From: Ophiobolus disseminans
Taxonomy: Eukaryota > Ascomycota > Dothideomycetes > Pleosporales > Phaeosphaeriaceae
Assembly: GCA_010093685.1 (NCBI GenBank)
Contig: MU006226.1
Coordinates: forward strand, 446,964-510,963
Reading direction: 5' to 3'
DNA: 64,000 nt
Both the position numbers and the translations under genes were made by a program. This document shows positions 11,773 to 21,303 of this stretch, piece after piece (within the stretch, counting starts at the first letter, position 1; each line of letters starts with the position of its first letter). The notes under the pieces were generated by a model. That model saw only the letters and a program-made list of their open reading frames with translations. It did not search any database and was not told the DNA's origin.

Positions 11773-12643
11773 TCATATATTACAAGGACTCGCGATTGCC
11801 CACCAATTATCCTTCTCATATCCAGACTCCGACACAACACCACCAGCCTCCTGGATATCTTGCTCCAGCTCACCCTTCTTGTACAAATGATAATACCGCA
11901 AGAACGTCTTGTCACCCTTTGACTCTTCGTCCTCGCCAGCCTCCACATCACTAGAAACTCCACCCTGCTTTTTTCTCGGCTTCTTCTCTTTCTTCTGCTT
12001 CAGCACCCACGGGACCATAACATCCTGCTTATGCCCCTCATCCCAACCCCTCCGACTATCTTTCTGCTCCAGCGCCCAGACATAGATCAGCGCCTTGCCT
12101 CCGTCCTTCGAACCTGAACTCGACGGTCGTCGCAAGATGTCGAAAACCGCTTTCACGGCTTCTATCCGCCTTGCTGGGGTAGATAGATGGTGAATTACCG
12201 CGATTGAAATGGCGAAGTCGAACGTGCCAGGCGGGTGGGGTAAAGAGAGGTTGTCTGCTACGAGTGTGGAGTGTGGAGCGTGTTGTTTTGCGATTTTGAT
12301 GAGGTTGGTTGATCTGTTGGTGTTGGTATCATTGCGCGTTGGTCTGGTTGATGGAATGTTGGAAGTACCGATCAGATCCGACAATGAAGACTTTCTTGTT
12401 GACAGCCAAATACTTCCCATTGCCACAACCAACGTCGGCACCAACAGCGCCATCTGGTTGCTCTTTCAAGAAGCGCTCGACTATAGGCCAGGGCTAGATC
12501 GGGTTAGTCATATTTGAAGTGGGATGGAGCGGGGCGACGCACACCTTATAGCGAGTGGATGAGAAATGTGAGGCTATCTCTTCATAGACGGAGTGTACGT
12601 GCTGGGCTTCGTAGTCTGCGCCTTGCGTATTTGAGTCTGACAT
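11773..12643 (-). CDS. TRM9: tRNA (5-carboxymethyluridine wobble) methyltransferase
   Basis: Exons 12643-12545, 12493-12369 and 12313-11773 give 254 residues. Trm9 with Trm112 methylates cm5U at tRNA wobble position 34 to mcm5U. The N terminus has the family opening (EAQHVHSVYEEIASHFSSTRYK), and splicing to exon 2 yields PWPIVERFL. The SAM-binding motif I reads ADVGCGNGKY at residues 52-61. After the second intron come LVADNLSLP and FDFAISIAVIHHLST, the usual motif IV region. The C-terminal part contains a Lys-rich insert and ends with a YYHLYKKGEL segment typical of the family. In-frame upstream ATGs at 12739 and 12781 exist; 12643 was chosen because homologues start close to the EAQHVH block. 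Confidence 0.9.
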
Positions 12644-14557
12644 CGGTAACTGTATGGGGTGTGTAGGAAATAAGTTTTGTGGGCCAATGAGGGGTGCTGA
12701 AGGTTGCCAAGCCGCTAGAGGTGAAGCAATGTCATCCATGGATTCACTCTGTCGAACCTCACGATGAGTACTCAATGCCACTCCTCAGAAGTGGGGGCAA
12801 CATCAACACGAAAAGCTTTACAGCACGGCATGGCTCACGATAAAGTCATACCATACTGTCCAACCCGATTACGTACTGCAATGAAGAGTCACCTCCCAAA
12901 CCTGTGGCTTCTCGATGCTCTGAGCGCAGGATGCTTGAGGTCCAGAATCATCAGAGGCCGCTAACCGAAATGAGCATGTAAAGGGTGATGAGCGCTACAA
13001 TGTGACTTCTTTGCTTCACAATAGTATACGGAGGAGCTCGTATTTAGCGATACATCAATGTTGAACCAGCTACAATTCAATATGTATTGCGGTAAGTTCT
13101 ACTCTAGCACGTAACAGCCTGTTTACTTTCATATCCTTGTCAAGGTTTCTTAAGAGTCTAAAAGTATTGTGAGGATATACAGGCCTCCTCTGAGGATCCT
13201 ACTTAGGTAAGGTCAAAGCACTGGTGGTGCATTACCCAAACCGAGCTCTTTCGTACAATGCAAACCTTTCACCTATTGTTCTCAACAAAGCGTTTGTGCA
13301 TTAAATTGACTCTACTACAAAGCGCATTGTCTGGCGCTTGCAATGCATAACATGAACCTTGGAAGGATGCGTCTTCTGCTACACAAATAAACATTTCTCA
13401 ACGCTCTCACACACCTTCGCATTCAAGAATTCTCATCTAAATCATGGTGAGTACACGTAGGACTACTAGGACTAATATTCTACACTACGTTGCGAGAACC
13501 ACTCCGTAACGAGATGACTACACACACTAATTATCTTAAGTCTCCTCTGCGCAAGTGAATAAAGATACAGTTAGTGTACTAGGTACATCCAGCTATTTCT
13601 GCACCTAATGCTGGTGTGTAAACAAAAATACCGTCTCGTTGATAGCGCTGTCGATCGTTTCGTTATGACATCCGGATCTGCTCTAACCGTGTTACTCCTG
13701 TTCAACAACGACTATCGACAGAACTCTTAATTTCGGAGCTATATTGGGCTAGTTCTGCTATAGGAGAATTAACAATCAAGATTTAAAGTTAATTTGCGCT
13801 CAGAGTTGTGTCTTCTGGGAGTTTCGCCGATCGAAAAGGAGGGTTCACAATTTTCTAACTTAGCGTGGTCCTCTAGCGCTTCCTAATGGGCATTAGCGGC
13901 TGTGTAACTTACTGTATCGAATTTTGGCACTCACACGTGCTCTATGGCGCATCTGAATTTGTTTGTTCAATTTGTTCGGTTTGGTCTGTTTGTTCAATCT
14001 GTAAATAGCAATGTGTTAAGTTTCCTTTGTCTGCACCGCATTGCACAGCCTCGCACTGGGACGCGCTAGCACATATGGGCCGTTACGATGCGGCAGCTAA
14101 GTACGAGCCTCGGAAGAATATACTTCCGTTCCCGAATCTATGCCCTACCTTAGATGATATAGTTCAGCCGCACTTGCCTCACAGCCTAGTTACACCAAGA
14201 CACTGTCGCACCTTTAAGTAGGTTGAATAACCCATCTAAAATATTAAATTAAAAGCAAGGTTCACTGCTAAGTTACCACATAAAACGCTGGTGAGTTTAC
14301 CAACGCTGATAGCCGTTCTATACATCATGCTCCTATTAGGCTTGTTTCTAGTGCACTTACTGAATTCAAGCAGATTCCCTAAGCAGAGACGAACCAGGCA
14401 ATTAGTAAGGCCGTCGACGTCTCACTACATTTGCCGCGCAATATTCTGTAAGCCGCTTCGCACGGTTTACCCACTCTTCTCCCGCTAGCTCTGTGCTACG
14501 TATACGCATCAATTTGGAATTGTAGTAAGAGATAGACACATTTATGTTAAGAACAAC
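12644..14557. other. Gene-poor intergenic DNA at the edge of the accessory island
   Basis: Nearly 2 kb without a convincing gene; it is A/T-richer than its surroundings. A block near 13150-13205 resembles one at 4320-4370. At about 13958-14000 short units of the type TTTGTTC/TTTGGTC are repeated. Short open frames at 14027 and 14291 show no recognisable domain. The tract probably contains decayed repeats. Confidence 0.45.
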
Positions 14558-15685
14558 ATGATGTTTACAAAGAACAAGACCGAGTTAGGACTCGCACTCT
14601 ACAGACAGGAAAAGTACAGCGAGGCTGAGGGGCTATTCCAACAAGTAGTAGACAGGCGAGAGAGGACACTTGGTAGAGACCACAAAGACACGCTCGGCAG
14701 CAGGTACTGGCTAGGACAAGCACTCTACGAGCAGAAGAAGTACAGCGAGGCTGNNNNNNNNNNNNNNNNNNNNNNNNNNNNNNNNNNNNNNNNNNNNNNN
14801 NNNNNNNNNNNNNNNNNNNNNNNNNNNNNNNNNNNNNNNNNNNNNNNNNNNNNNNNNNNNNNNNNNNNNNNNNNNNNNNNNNNNNNNNNNNNNNNNNNNN
14901 NNNNNNNNNNNNNNNNNNNNNNNNNNNNNNNNNNNNNNNNNNNNNNNNNNNNNNNNNNNNNNNNNNNNNNNNNNNNNNNNNNNNNNNNNNNNNNNNNNNN
15001 NNNNNNNNNNNNNNNNNNNNNNNNNNNNNNNNNNNNNNNNNNNNNNNNNNNNNNNNNNNNNNNNNNNNNNNNNNNNNNNNNNNNNNNNNNNNNNNNNNNN
15101 NNNNNNNNNNNNNNNNNNNNNNNNNNNNNNNNNNNNNNNNNNNNNNNNNNNNNNNNNNNNNNNNNNNNNNNNNNNNNNNNNNNNNNNNNNNNNNNNNNNN
15201 NNNNNNNNNNNNNNNNNNNNNNNNNNNNNNNNNNNNNNNNNNNNNNNNNNNNNNNNNNNNNNNNNNNNNNNNNNNNNNNNNNNNNNNNNNNNNNNNNNNN
15301 NNNNNNNNNNNNNNNNNNNNNNNNNNNNNNNNNNNNNNNNNNNNNNNNNNNNNNNNNNNNNNNNNNNNNNNNNNNNNNNNNNNNNNNNNNNNNNGGGCAA
15401 GAGAGGACACTTGGTAGAGACCACAAAGACACGCTCGGCAGCAGGTACTGGCTGGTAGTCACGCTTCACGCGCAGCAGAAGTACGGCGAGGCAGAGCAGC
15501 TGTTGCGACAGGTGGTACAGCAGCAGGAGAAGGTGCTGGGCGGGTACCATAAGGACACATTTGCAAGCAAAGAACTTTTGCAGCAGGTGGTCCTTGCGAA
15601 GGTGCCGCCTGCCCTGACGAACAGCCTTGCAGAAGTCGTGTCCAGCAGACTCAGCGACTTCTTCACCGATGGCAGCCAAAGGTAA
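14558..15685 (+). CDS. Tetratricopeptide-repeat array (kinesin-light-chain-like TPR), interrupted by assembly gap
   Basis: Each visible unit is a 42-residue TPR of the kinesin-light-chain type (LGRDHKDTLGSRYWLG then ALYEQKKYSEAE). About 1.8 units precede the N run and about 1.5 follow it. A block of more than 50 bases from GAGAGGACACTTGG onward is identical at 14660 and 15401, so the repeats are nearly identical at DNA level, which probably explains the gap. The frame is open on both sides and ends at TAA (15683-15685) after FFTDGSQR. The following 243 bases are open in the same frame and run into a kinase domain, so this is likely the N-terminal part of a TPR-kinase protein. The start at 14558 (ATG) is uncertain. 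TPR arrays of high internal identity are typical of fungal NLR-like and incompatibility proteins; that role is inference here. Confidence 0.65.
   Translation: MMFTKNKTELGLALYRQEKYSEAEGLFQQVVDRRERTLGRDHKDTLGSRYWLGQALYEQKKYSEAXXXXXXXXXXXXXXXXXXXXXXXXXXXXXXXXXXXXXXXXXXXXXXXXXXXXXXXXXXXXXXXXXXXXXXXXXXXXXXXXXXXXXXXXXXXXXXXXXXXXXXXXXXXXXXXXXXXXXXXXXXXXXXXXXXXXXXXXXXXXXXXXXXXXXXXXXXXXXXXXXXXXXXXXXXXXXXXXXXXXXXXXXXXXXXXXXXXXXXXXXXXXXXXXXXXXXXGQERTLGRDHKDTLGSRYWLVVTLHAQQKYGEAEQLLRQVVQQQEKVLGGYHKDTFASKELLQQVVLAKVPPALTNSLAEVVSSRLSDFFTDGSQR
14754..15394. other. Assembly gap (641 N) inside the TPR array
   Basis: A continuous run of N. The two flanking identical TPR segments begin at 14660 and 15401, 741 bases apart, which is not a multiple of the 126-base unit, so the gap length is probably only an estimate. 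Confidence 0.98.
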
Positions 15686-16954
15686 ACAACATACACCGAC
15701 TCCGAGATTCAACAGGTCTCGCTCCTGTTGAGTCAAGTCAACGCGCAATGGAGCAAAGTGCCAAGAACCTACATAATCCTTCGGATCATTGGCTGCCTAG
15801 ACCTCCTTAACACCTTCATTGACCTAGGCGTCTCCGATTACTGGTTCCCCTTCACTAAGCGAAGTCTTCCGCCATGTCTTCGGCCTGACAAGTGCTCGCA
15901 GTTTGTGGCTGCGCAGAACCTGGTGATGACCAAGTCCATGGACCTGGAGAAGGGTGAAGAGGGCCAGCATTGCTATTTTCGACAAGACGAGCCACTTCCG
16001 CTCGAGATGAAAGGGGTCCTTGGCTCTGGAGGGTTTGGGCAGGTTGACCGGGTGCTCAGCACAATCAGCTTCCGAGAGTATGCACTCAAGCGAGTATCCC
16101 GGAGCGCCGTGTTTAGCGGACGAACAAATGAAGATATTCGACGAAGGGCAGAATGCATCAAACAGTTTATCGCAGAAATTGGGGCCTTAAAGCGTTTGAA
16201 GCACCACCACGTGGTGGAGTTTGTTGGGAGCTACACCGATGCAAAGTACATGGGTCTGATCATGTCTCCTATTGCTGATATGGACCTGTATGCCTACCTT
16301 GCGGGTGCCGACACGGCCAGGTACAGAGAGTTGCGTACCTTCTTTGGCTGTCTGGCCCAGGCACTTGCCTTCTTGCACGAGCAAAGCATCCGGCACAAAG
16401 ATATCAAGCCCAGCAATATCTTAGTGCATGGCGGCAATGTCCTGTTTACTGATTTTGGGCTAGCATTTGATTTCACTAATAAAGATGGCAGCACTACAGT
16501 CAGCATGGTGAATGGAATGACGCCGAAGTATTGTGCGCCTGAGGTGGCTGACTATGAGCCTCGGAACACGTCGTCGGACATCTGGAGCTTAGGGGTTGTG
16601 TTTCTCGAGATGACGGCGGTGCTTAAGGGCAGAACGGTGGAACACATGTACGACTTCCTCAAAGAGCATGGGTCAGGGCAGGCGTATGTGCGCACAAATC
16701 GTACTGGCACCAATGCTCTTATTGCAGAGCTCAAAGAAACAGGCAGTCCTACCGACAACGCACCCCTTGGGTGGGTGCAGGATATGGTCATGTTGCTACA
16801 ACAGCTGCGGCCTACAGCAGCGTTGCTGATGGCGTCTATCACTAGTGCAGGTCAGACAGGGGACAGATCTGAGGCTTTTTGCGGGATATGCTGCGCTTCG
16901 CCTGATGACTTCTTAAGTGACTTTGATAAGCTAGAGATTTCTGATACCAGATGA
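15686..16954 (+). CDS. Serine/threonine protein kinase domain, same frame as the upstream TPR array
   Basis: An uninterrupted frame of 422 codons follows the TAA at 15683. It begins with a conserved-looking accessory segment (WSKVPRTYIILR, then DYWFPF) and continues into a complete kinase domain: GSGGFGQV glycine loop, YALKRV lysine, HKDIKPSNIL catalytic loop, TDFGLA, and YCAPEV. All catalytic residues are present. The tail contains a Cys-rich FCGICC motif. The first in-frame ATG is at 15926, about 80 residues into the conserved segment, so the region from 15686 lacks its own start and probably belonged to one TPR-kinase protein with the upstream frame. The TAA could come from CAA by a CpA-to-TpA change, as in RIP. 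A 51-nt intron 15682-15732 (donor GTAAAC, acceptor TTGAG) would also restore the frame but lacks a branch site and removes conserved-looking sequence. Substrates are unknown. Confidence 0.75.
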   Translation, partial: TTYTDSEIQQVSLLLSQVNAQWSKVPRTYIILRIIGCLDLLNTFIDLGVSDYWFPFTKRSLPPCLRPDKCSQFVAAQNLVMTKSMDLEKGEEGQHCYFRQDEPLPLEMKGVLGSGGFGQVDRVLSTISFREYALKRVSRSAVFSGRTNEDIRRRAECIKQFIAEIGALKRLKHHHVVEFVGSYTDAKYMGLIMSPIADMDLYAYLAGADTARYRELRTFFGCLAQALAFLHEQSIRHKDIKPSNILVHGGNVLFTDFGLAFDFTNKDGSTTVSMVNGMTPKYCAPEVADYEPRNTSSDIWSLGVVFLEMTAVLKGRTVEHMYDFLKEHGSGQAYVRTNRTGTNALIAELKETGSPTDNAPLGWVQDMVMLLQQLRPTAALLMASITSAGQTGDRSEAFCGICCASPDDFLSDFDKLEISDTR

Positions 16955-18318
16955 AATTTATTGTGCTACAGGGTAGTAATCTACGACGAATCTCTTGTTC
17001 AGTAGGAAAAAGTATAGTGCACACTCCACTAGCCTTGGGAAGGATCATGTAAGGGGTTGAACCTTAAAAAGGAAATAGGCACAACTACATGCACCAAACC
17101 CGGCCAAAAGGCAGGCACAAGTTGAATCAACGGTGTTCAACTTGCGTAGTCAATATTTATGCAGCATGAAAACATGTGAGGCGTGACTGCGCCGCTCTCA
17201 AACCCACTAGTGGGTCCCGCATGGGTCTAGCCCATCACAGATCATCGCACTACCTGCGCGTGTCGCCAGCGTTGTTCCGAAATACTTGCATAGCAAGAGC
17301 AGGAGCAGTCTGCTCTTTCTCCCAAGATAGCAGATGGCAGCGCAAGCACGCCCAAAGGCAAAGGATCGCATTTACTACAGCTGGCGGAGATCGATGTTAG
17401 AAGCTCGGGATTCTCTTTAACACAGAGAGCTTCATGTGTGTGCCCTATGTTATATAGAACTAAATAGCTAATTATAACGTTAGTCGTTAAGATAACAGTC
17501 TGTACTCGTGCTACAAGAACATGCTGTAAGGTGGGCGCGTGTTCGGAGTCGAGCGAGTCATACTCGAACAGCCCTAAGCCTGACCCGAGTCATGGCAATG
17601 AGATAGAAGATCGGACATCAGCATTACTGACCCCGTCTATTTTAGGATGGCTACCAGCCACAGACTGGGTTTGTGAGCAGTGTGGCTTGTAGATTACAAG
17701 TAATGTATTACGTAAGGCGTGCTGATGGCGTCGCGGAATGACAAGCCTCACATTGCTTAGCTGTAAGGTACTGACAGGGGTAGCGCCGTCGTATGCATTA
17801 TCCTCGTGTCGCCGCCACAGGGCTCTGGATAGCTTACAGAGGTGTTAGTAAGGCTAAAAGGTGAGATACTCTAGTATTATAGCTACTAGAAGTGACGCAG
17901 GTCGGGTGGTGGAGCTGTAGTGTAGATACTCTACTATGTCACGAAACAAGGGCCTCCGTAAATGTAGCGCAAAGGTAACAATAATGTTAGTAATTTTCTA
18001 GTAGCAACTGTTTAGAGGGTAAGGAAGACCTATTGCACTATTCTTGAGCAACATCATAGAGATATAGAGACGTGGAAAAGTCTTCTGTTGCTCAGTGGTC
18101 TAAGTATCTGTAGTTTTTCTCGTTACACGGTGGTTCTCGCTACGCAGTAGGGGATATTACTCCAGGGCCTGATCCCCCTTTCGCCCTCAAGTCCGAGCTG
18201 CAGATCAGGCGGGATAATATTGTAAGACCGGACATATTTGGCATCGATCATTGTTAACATATTGTAGGCATCAAGCATCAGCAAATCATGACTTAATCGA
18301 GGCCAAACTAACGTTCAG
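16955..18318. other. Gene-poor accessory intergenic DNA
   Basis: About 1.4 kb without a supported gene. Composition is A/T-rich from about 17400 onward, with many short TAG/TAC-rich words. It resembles decayed repeat DNA, but I could not identify an element or terminal repeats. Confidence 0.4.
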
Positions 18319-19475
18319 GCCGCAAGAGGCATCGTGAATCCCGAGCAATACTGTTATATGAACTCGACTGTCCGGTCATTCATGCATCAGCCTATCTTCC
18401 TCAACTGGATACAGACCCACAACCACCGTGTGCGTAGAGGTCGGCGCACTTACAAGACCTTGAACCCTTGCCATCCGAATCCTCCGGCATATATGATTGG
18501 TACTGGAAACAATGATCCTGATTACACTGCATGCGCTTTTAAAGACCTCACCAACTTGTATTGGAATAACACGCCGACCACTACTCCCATTCCTTTCCCT
18601 GGGCCGTACATGAACCGTATCGAGGATATTGCTATAGACAGCAGATTGTTCCAGGTAAATCAGCAAGATGACTCGCGACAGCTTTGTGATTTGTTCCTCG
18701 AACGACTAAACGTGAGCAGCGCGCAAGTCAACCCCATTAATTTACTGTGACAAGATTACGCTAACAAGTGTCCAGAGCTCCTAACTGGACAGAAGAGTAT
18801 AAAACCCTTTACCAACTTAGACTATCCGACAAGAGACAGTGTCTTACCTGCCCTCATGCGTACAGAAGCACAGTGCTTAACGACAGTCCAGGCTTATTGC
18901 TCTCACTCACGAGAACCACGCCAACTTTCGACGACGCACTCAACGATTTCTTCCAGAGTCAGGTCAACATGCAGTGCCCCAAATGCTTAGTGAACACGGA
19001 CCAAGCCGTGGAGTCACAGATTGTCGCCGCACCCCAAGTCCTCAAAGTCACCATGGCCATGTTCATTCAGGAGCTGTATGGTCCGGAAGACAAGGAGACT
19101 GGAGCCCAGAGCCTGAAAAACATCAAATTTCGACACTCCCTCCAGCACCTCGATCTTCTCGACCTTACCAATCGCCAAATGCACAATCCGCTTCCACTTC
19201 ACTACAGGCTCTCCAGCGTCATTTCGCACTACGGCACCGGAGTAGATAACGGTCATAACGTAGCGAGTGTGCGCGGGCAAGGCGGGAAGTTCCAGGCCAT
19301 CTCCAACCGTGTGACGCAAGACTTTACGCTTGCGCAGTTCTTGGCTAGCCCACAACGCCCGAGCGAAGTTTGGGCAGGCAAGCTCGAGGTTTATGTTCTG
19401 ATGTATTTGAGGGAGAGCGTGGGGGGGACGAGAGCAGAGCGTGAGGTTGCTGGGCTGGCGTCTAAGATATTTTGA
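18319..19475 (+). pseudogene. Ubiquitin-specific-protease-like (USP/UCH) gene, frame-broken
   Basis: The order of USP boxes is clear: the Cys box reads QYCYMNSTV (catalytic Cys codon at 18352), the QQDA-like box reads NQQDDSRQLCDLFLERL, a CLTC pair and a later CPKC pair could bind zinc, the His box reads GVDNGHNVASVRG, and the end VYVLMYLRE matches the terminal beta strand. An acceptor-like TTCAG at 18314-18318 preceded by ACTAAC suggests an upstream exon I cannot find in frame. The two halves are offset: the good intron 18712-18775 (GTGAGC, GCTAAC branch, CCAG) leads into AGCTCCTAA, one base out of the frame used downstream. Only an implausible 29-nt intron (GTGACA...CCAG, 18747-18775) would rescue it. 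A frameshifted or degraded deubiquitinase-like gene is the best reading. Confidence 0.6.
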
Positions 19476-20307
19476 GTGGAAGGGAATATAGTACCTAGGT
19501 AGGTCGCTTTTAGTTTGTTGTTTTAGTATCAGCTTTCATCATCAATAGCATGTTCGTTCACGTTTGAAAACTTGATCTATACCTCGATGACACACCACCA
19601 TGCCGTTCAACACCTGATAAACATCTGACGACCTCCAGGGTAAGCCATGAGCCGAACTGATCCGTTGGAGTGAAAGCGCATTTCTAACGACCTCAGTGAG
19701 AGCAACATTTCACATCCGTGAACAAAGCTGAACACCAAGCCAAACTCCATCGTCAGCTTACCCCAACATAACAGTACTAGAGGCTCCCACCGCGTTCTAA
19801 ATCGACAAGTGAAAGCAGCCGTGAACAAGCCCATCATCAACCTCCTTATTCCCGCAACCGCAACCCCAAATCTATCTCCACTCGGGTACTCACTTCTTCA
19901 CTAGGCATATATAATTCGCAAAACACCATTATTCTAATCAATTGGGTTCCGGGATGTATTGTAGACTGTATACCTATACGGAGGATACTTTCTCTTGGTC
20001 TATTCACGAATATCCGCCGCTTTCGGGCTGTGGGTTAGTAGTGTCTAAAACCCATTGATTTTTGCTACTTGGTGCGAGGTTATATGTTCGAGTCGTGCAT
20101 GATATGGACATGTGATTATTTTTGCTTGCTGACTTTTTTGAACAAGAGTGGATGATGTGAATGAACTTTGGAAATAGACAATGACAATATTACCGCTGCT
20201 ACTACTCAAAACACTATCTCTACACAAGCGAACAAACCCAGCTGCTTCTAATTAACATTGCAAGGATTAGACATACAGCCACCCAACTCCAGTACTTTCC
20301 GAACGAT
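19476..20307. other. Convergent intergenic region
   Basis: No supported gene. Contains one copy of a TACCTAGGTAGGT palindromic word at 19492-19504. Confidence 0.5.
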
Positions 20308-21303
20308 TTAATATTTCTGTTGTGAAGTCACCTTGAACAGCCGGTTGAACGCTATCTTAAGCATCACCAATGGTCCGCTCTTGGAGAACTTCACCACCGG
20401 CATTTCTGGTGTTGGCGATGCGTTCATATCCTGGTCGCGCGCGCCAGCCTGTGCATGTTGGTCGAAGTTCACCCAGTCTTCAAAGATAACACTGCCGTTG
20501 TTGGTGTTCCCATTATTATCTTCATAGCATTGCTGAGCTTGAGACGGCACGTATGCATTTGATGGGACTGTTGGAGGAATTGGCAGACCACTAAAGTAGT
20601 CCACGGCCATGCCGGGCGCTTGAGGAGCCAAAAACATGCCGTTCGTGTTAGATAGAAAGGGGACCGATCCACCTGGAGAAATGTGTTCCATGGGTCCAGC
20701 TGAGGCTGTGAACGACGGCTGTTGTGCGAGGTTGATGATGGGCACTGGGTTGACCAACAAATTAGAATATTGTAGTGCATGATTGATGCTTGGGTTCGAA
20801 ACGACGGGAGGGGTTTGATTGTAGAGTTGGTGAGCTGGGCCAATAGTTCGGAGGGACATCGGAGAGTTACCGGTATGCGCGGCATCAGCAGATTGTGCAT
20901 GAGCTATCTCACGGCTTGCAGCAAGCAGTGCATTATATTGGCCGTTATATTTGCATTTGTGAGGATTGCACTGAACCAAGTCAGTATAAGAGTAAGATAG
21001 TATGGGGGGGAATGCGGCACATACCTTCATTTTCTGAGCCTTGTGCTTTTCGCAGACATTGCCTTCTCTGTTTTTGGATACTTCGCGACGTTCCTCTGGA
21101 CCTAACGCTCGTCGGTTATGACTGCCACTTTTCCCGCCTTTTTTAAAAGACCCTCGCGCTGACTGATTCGAGTTCTGGCGGGCCGGAGTGCGCGCGCGAC
21201 TCCCTGTCGGCGAGGTTATGGAGGCTATGGAGGCTGCTGGCAACGGAAAGCCTTCGTCTGGATAGCCCTGAGACGTGTAGAAGTCATCGACTGCCTTTTG
21301 CAT
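20308..21303 (-). CDS. Uncharacterised fungal protein with Cys/His cluster next to a basic motif
   Basis: Two exons, 21303-21025 and 20970-20308, give 313 residues. The 54-nt intron (GTATGT...TTCAG) is in frame and could be read through, but splicing joins GNVCEKHKAQKMK directly to CNPHKCKYN, forming a compact C-x2-H...C-x2-H-x-C cluster resembling a small zinc-binding knuckle. Upstream is a basic stretch (GKSGSHNRRALGPEERREV). The rest is Asn/Ser/Pro-rich and disordered. The start at 21303 is the first ATG in this frame. Similar basic-plus-Cys motifs occur in fungal transcription-factor-like proteins, so nuclear function is a reasonable but unproven guess. Confidence 0.65.
   Translation of the reverse strand: MQKAVDDFYTSQGYPDEGFPLPAASIASITSPTGSRARTPARQNSNQSARGSFKKGGKSGSHNRRALGPEERREVSKNREGNVCEKHKAQKMKVCAAFPPILSYSYTDLVQCNPHKCKYNGQYNALLAASREIAHAQSADAAHTGNSPMSLRTIGPAHQLYNQTPPVVSNPSINHALQYSNLLVNPVPIINLAQQPSFTASAGPMEHISPGGSVPFLSNTNGMFLAPQAPGMAVDYFSGLPIPPTVPSNAYVPSQAQQCYEDNNGNTNNGSVIFEDWVNFDQHAQAGARDQDMNASPTPEMPVVKFSKSGPLVMLKIAFNRLFKVTSQQKY

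Noticed and set aside
15682..15715. 34-nt intron GTAAAC...CAACAG as an explanation of the TAA after the TPR array
   Set aside because: Splicing it leads to TGA after four further codons, and the segment itself reads as conserved-looking coding sequence in frame with the kinase.
12644..19475. Intact transposon or CRISPR-like array in the island
   Set aside because: No transposase or reverse-transcriptase domain, terminal repeats or regularly spaced direct repeats other than the coding TPR units were found.
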